A model generated the notes under the pieces. That model was given only the letters and a program-made list of their open reading frames with translations. It did no database searches and was not told where the DNA came from. This document shows, piece after piece, positions 8,161 to 14,577 of a DNA stretch of 54,305 bases. Both the position numbers and the translations under genes were made by a program. The DNA lies in the NCBI GenBank assembly GCA_021732665.1, contig JAKFUL010000029.1:1-54305 (forward strand), read 5' to 3'. Within the stretch, counting starts at the first letter, position 1, and each line of letters starts with the position of its first letter. Source of the stretch: Acetobacteraceae bacterium (GTDB lineage Bacteria > Pseudomonadota > Alphaproteobacteria > Acetobacterales > Acetobacteraceae).

Positions 8161-9722
8161 GCCGCCACGGCCAGCGACCAGGGCGACATCGCGTCGGTGA
8201 TGCCCACCAAGCCCTCCGGGCCACGTTGGATCAGGTTGGGGCAGGCGAAATTCACCGGCAGCACGCCGTGATCCACCTCGGTGACGGCGCCATCGCGGGC
8301 CAGCGCGGCCAGCACCTCGGCGCCCAGCGCCCGGTCGGCCGTCACGCCATCGGGGCTGCTGACATCGAGACGGGGGTGATGTGCCGCGGTCTCCGGGTCC
8401 ATGCCGAAATCGGCGACATAGGAGAGCAGTTGGAAGACCGAGGCCATGATGCGGCGGCCGCCCGAGGCACCGGTGGCGATCTCGGGCACGCCGTCGACGG
8501 CGGCGATGACCGGGCACATGTTGCACAGCGGGCGCTTGGCGGGGGCGATGGCGTTCCTCGCCTCCGGCCTCGGGTCAAACCACATGATGCCATTGTTCAT
8601 CAGCACGCCGGTCTGCGGCAGCACCACGCGGCTGCCCATCGAGGAAAGCAGCGTGGTGGTCATGGCCACCATCATGCCATCCTTGTCGGCGACGGTGAGA
8701 TGGGTGGTGCAGCTTTCCGCCGCGGCCGGCTCGGCATCGCCGAGCCCCGCCAGCCGGTCGGCATAGGCTGCGCGCATGGCCCGCGCCAGGGCGGCGTACC
8801 AGCCGGCATCGGGGGCTGCGCCGACCGGCACACCGGCCATCTGCCGCAGCACCTCGATCAGGGTGGGGGCGGCGGTCAGGCCATTCGCCAGCATCAGCGT
8901 CCGCCCCCGCCACTGCGCGGCGATGGCCGGCAGCACCCGGGCGCGGCATTGCGCGAGGTCGGCCGCGTTGAGGAAGCCGCCCATTGCCTGGGCATCGGCG
9001 GCCACAGCGCGGGCCACGTCGCCTTCGTAGAAATCGCGCAGGCCGGCATGCTGCAGCCGCTCCAGCGTGTCGGCCAGATTGCCCAGGCGGAAGAAGCCGG
9101 GCGAGCCCTGATAGGGCGCCACCGGCGGCAGGCCGTTCGGCAGGTAGATGGCGGCACTTTCGGGATAGAGCCGCAGTATGGCGGCGCTGTTGGCGATCTT
9201 CAGCGTCGTGAACCAGTCCTGCGGCAGGCCGCGCCTGGCCAAAGCCACCGCGGGCGCCAGCACATCCCCGATCGGCAGCCGGCCGTATCGCTCGTGCAGC
9301 AGGGCATAGCCGGCGACGGCGGAGGGCACGCAAAAACTCCTGGCCCCATGCACATTCACATCGCCCACCACTTCCGGCCAGGCGAAGAGGTCGGAGGCGA
9401 TCTTGCCGGTCATCGGGAAGGCGCGGGGGTCCAGCCCGCCGGGCGAGACGGGGCCGAAATCGAAGGTCTCGGCCGGGCCGCCGGGGCGCATGACCTGGGC
9501 AAAGCCGATGCCGCCCAGCCCGCTGTTCCAGGGCTCCATGGCGGCGAGTGCGAAGGCCCCGGCCACCGCGGCATCGGCGGCGGAGCCACCCATGCGCAGG
9601 ATCTCGGCCCCCGCCTCGGCGGCGGCGGCGGCCTGGCTTGCCACCATGCCGCCCTGGCCGCGGGCGGCGGGCTTCCTCACCTGCCAATGCTGGGTGCGAT
9701 GGGGCGACGGGACATAGGTCAT
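8157..9722 (-). CDS. Gamma-glutamyltransferase family protein
   Basis: A 521-residue Ntn-hydrolase of the gamma-glutamyltranspeptidase family. N-terminal motifs include GGSAADAAVAGAFAL and NSGLGGIGF. The autocleavage site is CTTHLTVADKDG, with nucleophile Thr339, and the C-terminal chain has LNNGIMWFDP-like (MNNGIMWFDP) and GASGGRRI motifs. There is no signal peptide, so the enzyme is probably cytoplasmic, unlike E. coli Ggt. It may act on a gamma-glutamyl or acyl-amide substrate rather than glutathione. The first 50 bp and the upstream region are part of a repeat (9673-9779) found again at 13836. Confidence 0.88.
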   Translation of the reverse strand: MTYVPSPHRTQHWQVRKPAARGQGGMVASQAAAAAEAGAEILRMGGSAADAAVAGAFALAAMEPWNSGLGGIGFAQVMRPGGPAETFDFGPVSPGGLDPRAFPMTGKIASDLFAWPEVVGDVNVHGARSFCVPSAVAGYALLHERYGRLPIGDVLAPAVALARRGLPQDWFTTLKIANSAAILRLYPESAAIYLPNGLPPVAPYQGSPGFFRLGNLADTLERLQHAGLRDFYEGDVARAVAADAQAMGGFLNAADLAQCRARVLPAIAAQWRGRTLMLANGLTAAPTLIEVLRQMAGVPVGAAPDAGWYAALARAMRAAYADRLAGLGDAEPAAAESCTTHLTVADKDGMMVAMTTTLLSSMGSRVVLPQTGVLMNNGIMWFDPRPEARNAIAPAKRPLCNMCPVIAAVDGVPEIATGASGGRRIMASVFQLLSYVADFGMDPETAAHHPRLDVSSPDGVTADRALGAEVLAALARDGAVTEVDHGVLPVNFACPNLIQRGPEGLVGITDAMSPWSLAVAA

Positions 9723-9779
9723 GCGGGTTCTCCTGCAACATCGTCATGCAGCTTGGGCGGGGCCGCAAGGTGAGGATTT
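9673..9779. repeat. Direct repeat copy 1 (GGT start and leader)
   Basis: About 107 bp covering the first 50 bp of the gamma-glutamyltransferase gene and its 5' leader. It aligns with 13836-13939 in the same orientation with about 20 differences (about 82% identity by eye). The intact start codon and reading frame here identify this as the source-like copy. The pair brackets the deacetylase / ACP / ligase / SDR / GNAT block. Confidence 0.75.
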
Positions 9780-9783
9780 GGCG

Positions 9784-9801
9784 CGACGGCCGATGCCGTC
9801 G
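9784..9801 (-). terminator. Hairpin between deacetylase and GGT genes
   Basis: CGACGGC, loop CGAT, GCCGTCG: a perfect 7-bp stem in the 126-bp gap, 48 bp past the deacetylase stop and on the path to GGT. There is no U-tract, so it could be a weak terminator or an RNA-stabilising stem. Confidence 0.3.
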
Positions 9802-9848
9802 TCCAGCCCGAAGCCACCCCGCGGTGCCGCTGCGATGAGGCGGCGTCT

Positions 9849-10520
9849 TCAGCGCAATGATTTGGCGTGGCGCTTCAGGGCGGTCATCAACCGAAAGAGG
9901 GGTTGGCGCGAGCGGGCGACGAGCGCGCCGAAATCGAAGGGCTGGTCCTGCCTGTAGCCCCAGCGCCTCGGCATCCAGGCGCCCGGCTGGTTCAGCCCGG
10001 GGTCGGAGCTGTGGACAGTGGAATAATTCGCTGCCCGCATGGCCTTCAGCACCCGCCGATCATAGGCGCCAAAAGGGATGGCCGCGCTGTGCAGCGGCTG
10101 GCCGATCGTCTGTTCGAGCATGGTTCGCGCGGCGTGAAGTTCACGCGTGAGCCCGGCGGCATCCAGCGCGGTCCAGGCGACATGGTCCATGCCGTGGCTG
10201 CCGATTTCGAAGCCCATGCCACGCAACTCCCGCAGATCGGCGCCGGCGAGGTAATGGCGCTGCCCGATCCTGCCGGCACAGGGGAAAAATGCCCCCCTGA
10301 TGCCCCGATCCAGTAGCAAGGGTGCCGCGATTTCTATATCACTCCTGTTTCCGTCGTCGAAGGAGGCGAGAAGCTCCACGCCCTGCTCGCTGGCCGCATC
10401 CCCAGCCGCGCGGATGAAGGTTTCAAAGGCCTGGCGCGGCATCCAATACGGGCGCTCCGCCGGCGGAACATGTGGCGGCGCCTCACCAATCCCATGAAAA
10501 ATACAGACAAGATTTTGCAT
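9849..10520 (-). CDS. Polysaccharide deacetylase (NodB-homology) family protein
   Basis: The ATG at 10520 follows a good ribosome site (AGGAAG, 6 nt away) and gives 223 residues without a signal peptide. A GTG at 10559 is possible but less likely. NodB motifs are present: SFDDG with the catalytic and metal Asp (about residue 54), and SHGMDH, the metal-binding HxxxH. A later PFGAYD matches the RxPY/PxGxY region of this fold. Such enzymes remove N- or O-acetyl groups from sugars, as in cell wall or exopolysaccharide. It is transcribed divergently from the ACP operon 53 bp away, which suggests a shared carbohydrate-modifying function. The substrate is unknown. Confidence 0.82.
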   Translation of the reverse strand: MQNLVCIFHGIGEAPPHVPPAERPYWMPRQAFETFIRAAGDAASEQGVELLASFDDGNRSDIEIAAPLLLDRGIRGAFFPCAGRIGQRHYLAGADLRELRGMGFEIGSHGMDHVAWTALDAAGLTRELHAARTMLEQTIGQPLHSAAIPFGAYDRRVLKAMRAANYSTVHSSDPGLNQPGAWMPRRWGYRQDQPFDFGALVARSRQPLFRLMTALKRHAKSLR

Positions 10521-10573
10521 GACGATCTTCCTGTACCGCCCGACCTCAGCCTCGTCCACAATAAGGGATCGTG

Positions 10574-10822
10574 ATGCAAGCCATCATCCTGCGCGTCTTC
10601 GCTGAGATCTGGCGCGAGCAATATGGCACGGCCCCGCCGGTCATCGAACTCCAGGCGCCGCTGCTGGATTGCGGCCTGGACAGCCTGGGCTTCGCCGTGC
10701 TGGTGACGCGGCTGGAGCTGGAGCTGGGCTACGACCCGTTCACCCTGTCCGATGAGGTCTTCTACCCCCGCACCATGGCTGAATTTGTCAGCTTCTACGA
10801 ACAGAACAGGCCGGCAGATTGA
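10574..10822 (+). CDS. Acyl carrier protein (phosphopantetheine-binding)
   Basis: An 82-residue ACP/PCP-fold protein. Ser37 in LDCGLDSLGF is the expected 4'-phosphopantetheine attachment site. It is acidic (ELELGYDPF) and helical, as ACPs are. The ATG at 10574 is preceded by AAGGGA, 5 nt away; a GTG directly before it is a weaker alternative. It is not fatty-acid AcpP, which sits with fabD/fabG/fabF and has a different sequence; this is a dedicated carrier. Its stop overlaps the TTG start of the adjacent adenylate-forming ligase (TTGA), so the two are probably made together and the ligase probably loads this carrier. Confidence 0.85.
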   Translation: MQAIILRVFAEIWREQYGTAPPVIELQAPLLDCGLDSLGFAVLVTRLELELGYDPFTLSDEVFYPRTMAEFVSFYEQNRPAD

Positions 10823-12126
10823 CGCGTCTCGGCCAAGGCCTGGCGCTGCGCCCCTGCACCACCCCATTGCTGGTGACCGGGACGGCGGTCCTTCGCCTCG
10901 CGGACTTGCCGCCGCCCGGCCGCCTGCCGCCTTCCGGCGCCGCGGTGACGGTCTCGATGCATGGTGTGGCAAACCTGCTGGCCGCGCTGGTGGCGCTGGA
11001 CGGCCATGCCGCGCGCATGCTGCTGCTGGCCGGCGACATGCCGGCCGCCGAGGTTCTGCGCCTGGCCGAGGCCGCGGGCTGCGACGTGCTGCTGTCGGAT
11101 CGCGCCGACCTGCCCGGCGCGATCAGGCCGGAAGCCGGCCACGGGGCTGGTCCGCCCGGCGTCACCCGCGCGACCGAGTGGATCCTGGCCAGTTCGGGCA
11201 CCACCGGTCTTCCCAAGCTCATCCGTCATGATCTGAGCGGCCTGTCGCGCAGCGTGCGGCCGCTTGCCACCGGCGCGCCGCGGCCGGTCTGGGCCCTTGG
11301 GTATGAGCCCACGCGCTTCGCCGGATTGCAGGTGCTTCTGCAGGCGGTGCTGGGCGGCGGCACGCTTGTCGCGGCCGAGGCGGGCACGGGGTTGGCGGCG
11401 CGGCTTGGGCTGTTCACCCGTGCCGGATGCACCCATTTCTCCGCCACGCCCACGCTGTGGCGGCAGATCCTCATGCATCCCGCGGCGGATGGCCTGAAGC
11501 TGCGGCAGATCACCCTGGGTGGCGAGATCGCGGACCAGCCGGTGCTGAGCGCGCTCGCCACCCGCTTCCCCGCCGCCCGGATCACCCATATCTATGCCTC
11601 CACCGAGGCCGGCGTCGGGTTTTCGGTGACCGATGGCAGGGAAGGGTTTCCGGCCGGCCTGCTGGAAGGCGGCCGGCTTCGCATCGACGAAGGCCGCCTG
11701 TGGATCCGCCCCGCGGGTCCGCCCCCCGGATCCCTCGGCCCGATGCCCTTGCCGATGAACGAGGACGGCTTCATCGACACCCGCGACAGGGTTGAGCGGC
11801 GTGGCGATCGCGTCCATTTTCTGGGCCGGGAGGGTGGAGGCATCAATGTCGGCGGCGCAAAGGTGCAACCGGAAATGGTGGAGCGCGCCATCCTCATGCT
11901 GCCCGAGGTGGCCCTGGTGCGGGTGACGGGCAAGCGCAATCCGCTCAGCGGCGCTGTCATCATCGCCGAGGTCGTCCCGCGCGAGCCGCCCGAGGACCAG
12001 GCGGGGTTTCGCCGCCTGGTCATCCAGCACTGCCGCGCGACGCTGCCGCCCGAGGCGGTGCCGGCGCTGATCCGGCTGGCGCCGGAGCTGGCGGTGAATG
12101 CCTCCGGCAAGCTGATGCGCGGCTGA
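10819..12126 (+). CDS. Class I adenylate-forming enzyme (acyl/aminoacyl-AMP ligase)
   Basis: 435 residues, shorter than the usual 500-550 of acyl-CoA synthetases. The P-loop motif A3 is ILASSGTTGLPK, motif A5 is IYASTEAGVG, the A7-like motif is GFIDTRDRVERRGD, A8 is GREGGGINVGGAKV, and the catalytic A10 Lys is in NASGKLMRG. All core adenylation elements are therefore present, and the missing length is in the N-terminal half before A3. Overlap with the ACP gene predicts that it activates an acid with ATP and transfers it to that carrier. The acid cannot be named from sequence. The TTG start overlaps the ACP stop; the first ATG is far inside. Confidence 0.82.
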   Translation: MTRLGQGLALRPCTTPLLVTGTAVLRLADLPPPGRLPPSGAAVTVSMHGVANLLAALVALDGHAARMLLLAGDMPAAEVLRLAEAAGCDVLLSDRADLPGAIRPEAGHGAGPPGVTRATEWILASSGTTGLPKLIRHDLSGLSRSVRPLATGAPRPVWALGYEPTRFAGLQVLLQAVLGGGTLVAAEAGTGLAARLGLFTRAGCTHFSATPTLWRQILMHPAADGLKLRQITLGGEIADQPVLSALATRFPAARITHIYASTEAGVGFSVTDGREGFPAGLLEGGRLRIDEGRLWIRPAGPPPGSLGPMPLPMNEDGFIDTRDRVERRGDRVHFLGREGGGINVGGAKVQPEMVERAILMLPEVALVRVTGKRNPLSGAVIIAEVVPREPPEDQAGFRRLVIQHCRATLPPEAVPALIRLAPELAVNASGKLMRG

Positions 12127-12131
12127 GGCGG

Positions 12132-12851
12132 ATGCGCAACATCCTCGTGACCGGCGTGACCCGCGGCCTGGGCCTCGCCATCGCCACCCGGCTGGCCGCG
12201 GACGGCCATCGCGTCATTGGCCTGTCGCGCCAGCTCAGCCCGGCCTATGCCGCGCTGATGGCGGCCCATGCCGGCCAGGTGCTTTTCGAGCCACTGGACA
12301 TCGCCGATATCGAGGCCATGCCCGCCCGGGTGCAGGCGGTGGTGAAGGCGCATGGCGTGCCGTTCGGGCTGGTGAACAACGCCGCCACCGGGCGCCATGG
12401 CGTGCTCGCCACCATGCATCGCAAGGATATCGACATCATCCTGCGCACGAACCTGACCGGGCCCATCACGCTGACGAAATATGTCTCGCGCCAGATGCTC
12501 GGTCAGCGCGAGGGGCGGATCGTTCAGATCACCTCGATCATCGCGCGCACCGGCTTCAACGGTCTCTCCGTCTATGCCGCCAGCAAGGCGGGGCTGGAGG
12601 GTTTTTCGCGCTCCCTGGCGCGCGAGCTGGGGCGGGCGGGGATCACGGTGAACTGCGTGGCGCCCGGCTTCATGACCACCGAGATGACCACGGGCTTCGA
12701 TGACGAGCAGATGTCGGCCATCCGCCGCCGCGCCCCGCTGGGCCTGGCGGAGACGTCCGATTCCGCCGCCGCGGTGTCCTATCTCCTGGGGCCGGATGCG
12801 GCGCGCGTCACCGGCACCGTGTTGACCGTGGATGGCGGAAGCACCGCCTGA
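12132..12851 (+). CDS. SDR family oxidoreductase, FabG-like
   Basis: A 239-residue classical SDR. NAD(P) motif TGVTRGLG (about residues 7-14), NNAA, catalytic Ser in QITSIIART, YAASK, and the C-terminal GTVLTVDGGS typical of FabG-like proteins. Ser, Tyr and Lys are all in place, so it should be active. It sits 5 bp after the ligase and 3 bp before the GNAT gene. The likely role is reduction of a keto group on the carrier-bound acyl chain or on a sugar donor; context alone cannot decide. Confidence 0.87.
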   Translation: MRNILVTGVTRGLGLAIATRLAADGHRVIGLSRQLSPAYAALMAAHAGQVLFEPLDIADIEAMPARVQAVVKAHGVPFGLVNNAATGRHGVLATMHRKDIDIILRTNLTGPITLTKYVSRQMLGQREGRIVQITSIIARTGFNGLSVYAASKAGLEGFSRSLARELGRAGITVNCVAPGFMTTEMTTGFDDEQMSAIRRRAPLGLAETSDSAAAVSYLLGPDAARVTGTVLTVDGGSTA

Positions 12852-12854
12852 ATC

Positions 12855-13685
12855 ATGCGGATCCGCGCCATCGAATCCGACGATCTGCCGGCTGTCACCG
12901 CGCTGCTGGCCGAGGGATTTCCGGCGCGCCCGGCGACGGCATGGCGCGCCGGGCTGGCGCGCCTCGCGACCCGGCCGCAGATCCAGGGCTTTCCCCGCTT
13001 CGGCCTGGTGATGGAGGACGAAGCCGGCCCGCAGGGCGTGATCCTGCTGATCACCGCCGCCGCGCCGGGCGGCACACGCAGCAACCTCTCCAGCTGGTAT
13101 GTGCGGCCGGCGCATCGGCAGGCCGCGGTGTTCATGCTGCAGAAGCTGCTGCGGCTGAAGGGCACGACATTCCTCAACCTGACCCCGGCGGCGCATGTGC
13201 TGCCCATCATGCAGGCGCTGGGCTTCCGGCCCTACACCGATGGCACCCAGCTGCTGAGCCTGGCCGATGCTTGGCGCCCCTCGGCGCCGGTCCGCGCGTT
13301 GGATGCCGCCAGCGCGGCACGGCTGCTGCCGCCCGATCAGGCGGCGCTGGCGGCGCGGCATCTGCGCGATGGCTGCGGCGCGTTGCTGCTTGAGGATGCC
13401 GCCGGGCCGGCACTGGCGCTCTACCGCGTGAAGCGTGTGAAGCGCGTGGTGCCGGCGGCGCGGTTCCTGGCCGGCCCGCCGGCGCTGCTGGCGCGCCAGG
13501 CTGGCGGGTTGATGCGCCATCTGCTGGGGCGCGGCGTCGCGCTGGCGATGCTGGACCGGCCGATGGGTCTGGCATTGCCGCACGGCACCGCGCTGCCAGG
13601 CCGCGACATCCGGTATTTTCGCGGCCCGGAGCCGCCCGAGGCCGGTGATCTGGCCGATACGGAGCTTGCCATCCTGGGGCTCTGA
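12855..13685 (+). CDS. GNAT-like acyltransferase of the ACP operon
   Basis: 276 residues beginning MRIRAIESDDLPAVTALLAEGF, the beta1-alpha1 pattern of a GNAT domain, continuing through SSWYVRPAHRQ, the expected beta4-alpha3 acetyl-CoA site region (about residues 79-89). The second half (about 150-276) does not resemble a second clear GNAT repeat and is unassigned. It is last in the ACP / ligase / SDR operon, 3 bp after the SDR, and could transfer the carrier-bound acyl group to an amine or sugar. The repeat-scar region follows directly. Confidence 0.65.
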   Translation: MRIRAIESDDLPAVTALLAEGFPARPATAWRAGLARLATRPQIQGFPRFGLVMEDEAGPQGVILLITAAAPGGTRSNLSSWYVRPAHRQAAVFMLQKLLRLKGTTFLNLTPAAHVLPIMQALGFRPYTDGTQLLSLADAWRPSAPVRALDAASAARLLPPDQAALAARHLRDGCGALLLEDAAGPALALYRVKRVKRVVPAARFLAGPPALLARQAGGLMRHLLGRGVALAMLDRPMGLALPHGTALPGRDIRYFRGPEPPEAGDLADTELAILGL

Positions 13686-13718
13686 CCATGCTCCCGCGGC
13701 GGGAAAGCCCGGCGCAGA

Positions 13719-13837
13719 TGCCCCCTTGCCCACCAGGCTTTCCCCGTGAACCCGCGCGAGGTTGAAGTGCGGGAGCTGAGGGCAGTCACGCTCGAAATCC
13801 GTGGCTTGCAGGTGGCCGACGAATTGGCTTCGGCCTT
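13719..13837 (+). pseudogene. Decayed copy of the malate synthase 5' end
   Basis: 119 bp aligning with 14460-14577, which spans the leader and first codons of glcB. The start ATG has become ACG, yet the codons after it still read [13 protein letters not shown] against [13 protein letters not shown] in glcB. The similarity stops abruptly at CGGCCTTC, where the GGT-like fragment begins. Confidence 0.7.
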
Positions 13838-13939
13838 CCTCACCTGCCGGTGCTGGGTGAGATGGGGCGAGGGGCAAATGTCATGCGGCTACCCCTGCGC
13901 CATGGTCATGCAGCCGGCGCGGGGCCGCAAGGTGACGAT
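13836..13939 (-). pseudogene. Decayed copy of the GGT 5' end (direct repeat copy 2)
   Basis: About 104 bp aligning with 9673-9779. On the minus strand it has an ATG and MTFAPRP, but a one-base deletion relative to the intact gene leads to a stop at the 15th codon (TGA), so it is not a working gene. It is joined directly to the malate synthase fragment. Confidence 0.7.
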
Positions 13940-14011
13940 TCCGAGTCATGCTTGGAAGCGGAACGGGAATGACTTACATGGATGTTGGATTAACAACACG
14001 AAAGGATCACC

Positions 14012-14431
14012 ATGTTCGGCATGTTCAAATCCCAGAGCGCCATCGAGCTCACGCCTCGCAACGGGCTGGTCATCTCGCTCATCTACTGCATGGGCGCGGA
14101 TGGCGAGATGGACCAGGAGGAGATCGCCCATCTCATTTCCGTGCTCGGGCCGCGCGCCAGCCGCGAGATGCTCGATGGCTGCATGAAATATGCCCGCGCC
14201 ACCAAGCCCGAAGCTTTCCTGGAGGCTGTCGCGCCCAAGCTGAATGACCAGCAGAAGCTCTGCATCCTGTTGAACATGGTGGACAGCGCCATGGCCGATG
14301 GCGAGGCCGAGCCGGAGGAGCAGGCGCTTTTCGGCCAGTTCCAGCGTGCCTTCGGCATGGGTGACGACGTGCTGCGGCAGCATTTCCAGACGCTGGTGGC
14401 CAAGAACGATCGGTCCGTGTTCGACCGCTGA
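14012..14431 (+). CDS. TerB-like tellurite-resistance/acidic helical protein
   Basis: 139 residues. Two acidic metal-binding-like helical turns, GADGEMDQEE and AMADGEAEPEE, match the TerB/DjlA N-terminal fold (all alpha, two duplicated halves). Family members bind metal or act as membrane-associated stress scaffolds, and most isolated copies have no proven link to tellurite. No other ter genes are nearby. A good ribosome site (AAAGGA) precedes the ATG. The repeat scar upstream and the second copy of the repeated glcB leader directly downstream show that the gene sits inside a rearranged stretch. Confidence 0.72.
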   Translation: MFGMFKSQSAIELTPRNGLVISLIYCMGADGEMDQEEIAHLISVLGPRASREMLDGCMKYARATKPEAFLEAVAPKLNDQQKLCILLNMVDSAMADGEAEPEEQALFGQFQRAFGMGDDVLRQHFQTLVAKNDRSVFDR

Positions 14432-14459
14432 GGGCATCGCGCGCCCCTCCGGCCCAGCC

Positions 14460-14577
14460 TGCCCCCTTCCACGCCGGGGCTTTCCCCAGTAAGCCCGCGC
14501 CAGTTTCACGCGCGGGATTTGAGGGCGGTCATGGTCGAAATCAGTGGTTTGCAGGTGGCCGACGAGCTGGCGGCCTT
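14460..14577 (+). repeat. Malate synthase leader and first codons (parent of 13719-13837)
   Basis: 118 bp covering the glcB upstream region and its first 16 codons. It aligns with 13719-13837 with one gap and roughly 75-80% identity by eye. The two copies flank the terB-like gene as direct repeats. Confidence 0.7.

Larger units (their letters stand above)
13686..14011. other. Gene-free interval holding two fused gene-start remnants
   Basis: This 326-bp stretch carries no intact gene. Bases 13719-13837 are a decayed copy of the malate synthase 5' region, and 13836-13939 a decayed copy of the GGT 5' region. The final 70 bp contain the leader and ribosome site (AAAGGATCACC) of the TerB-like gene. 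Confidence 0.75.

Noticed and set aside
7519..8526. GPP34 gene starting at 8526
   Set aside because: The extra 122 residues lie within the GGT gene in another frame and are Arg-rich; the family begins at MMRLHDEI.
9673..13939. Transposon or integron explanation for the repeat-flanked cassette
   Set aside because: No transposase, integrase, terminal inverted repeat or target duplication was found; the repeats are host-gene fragments.
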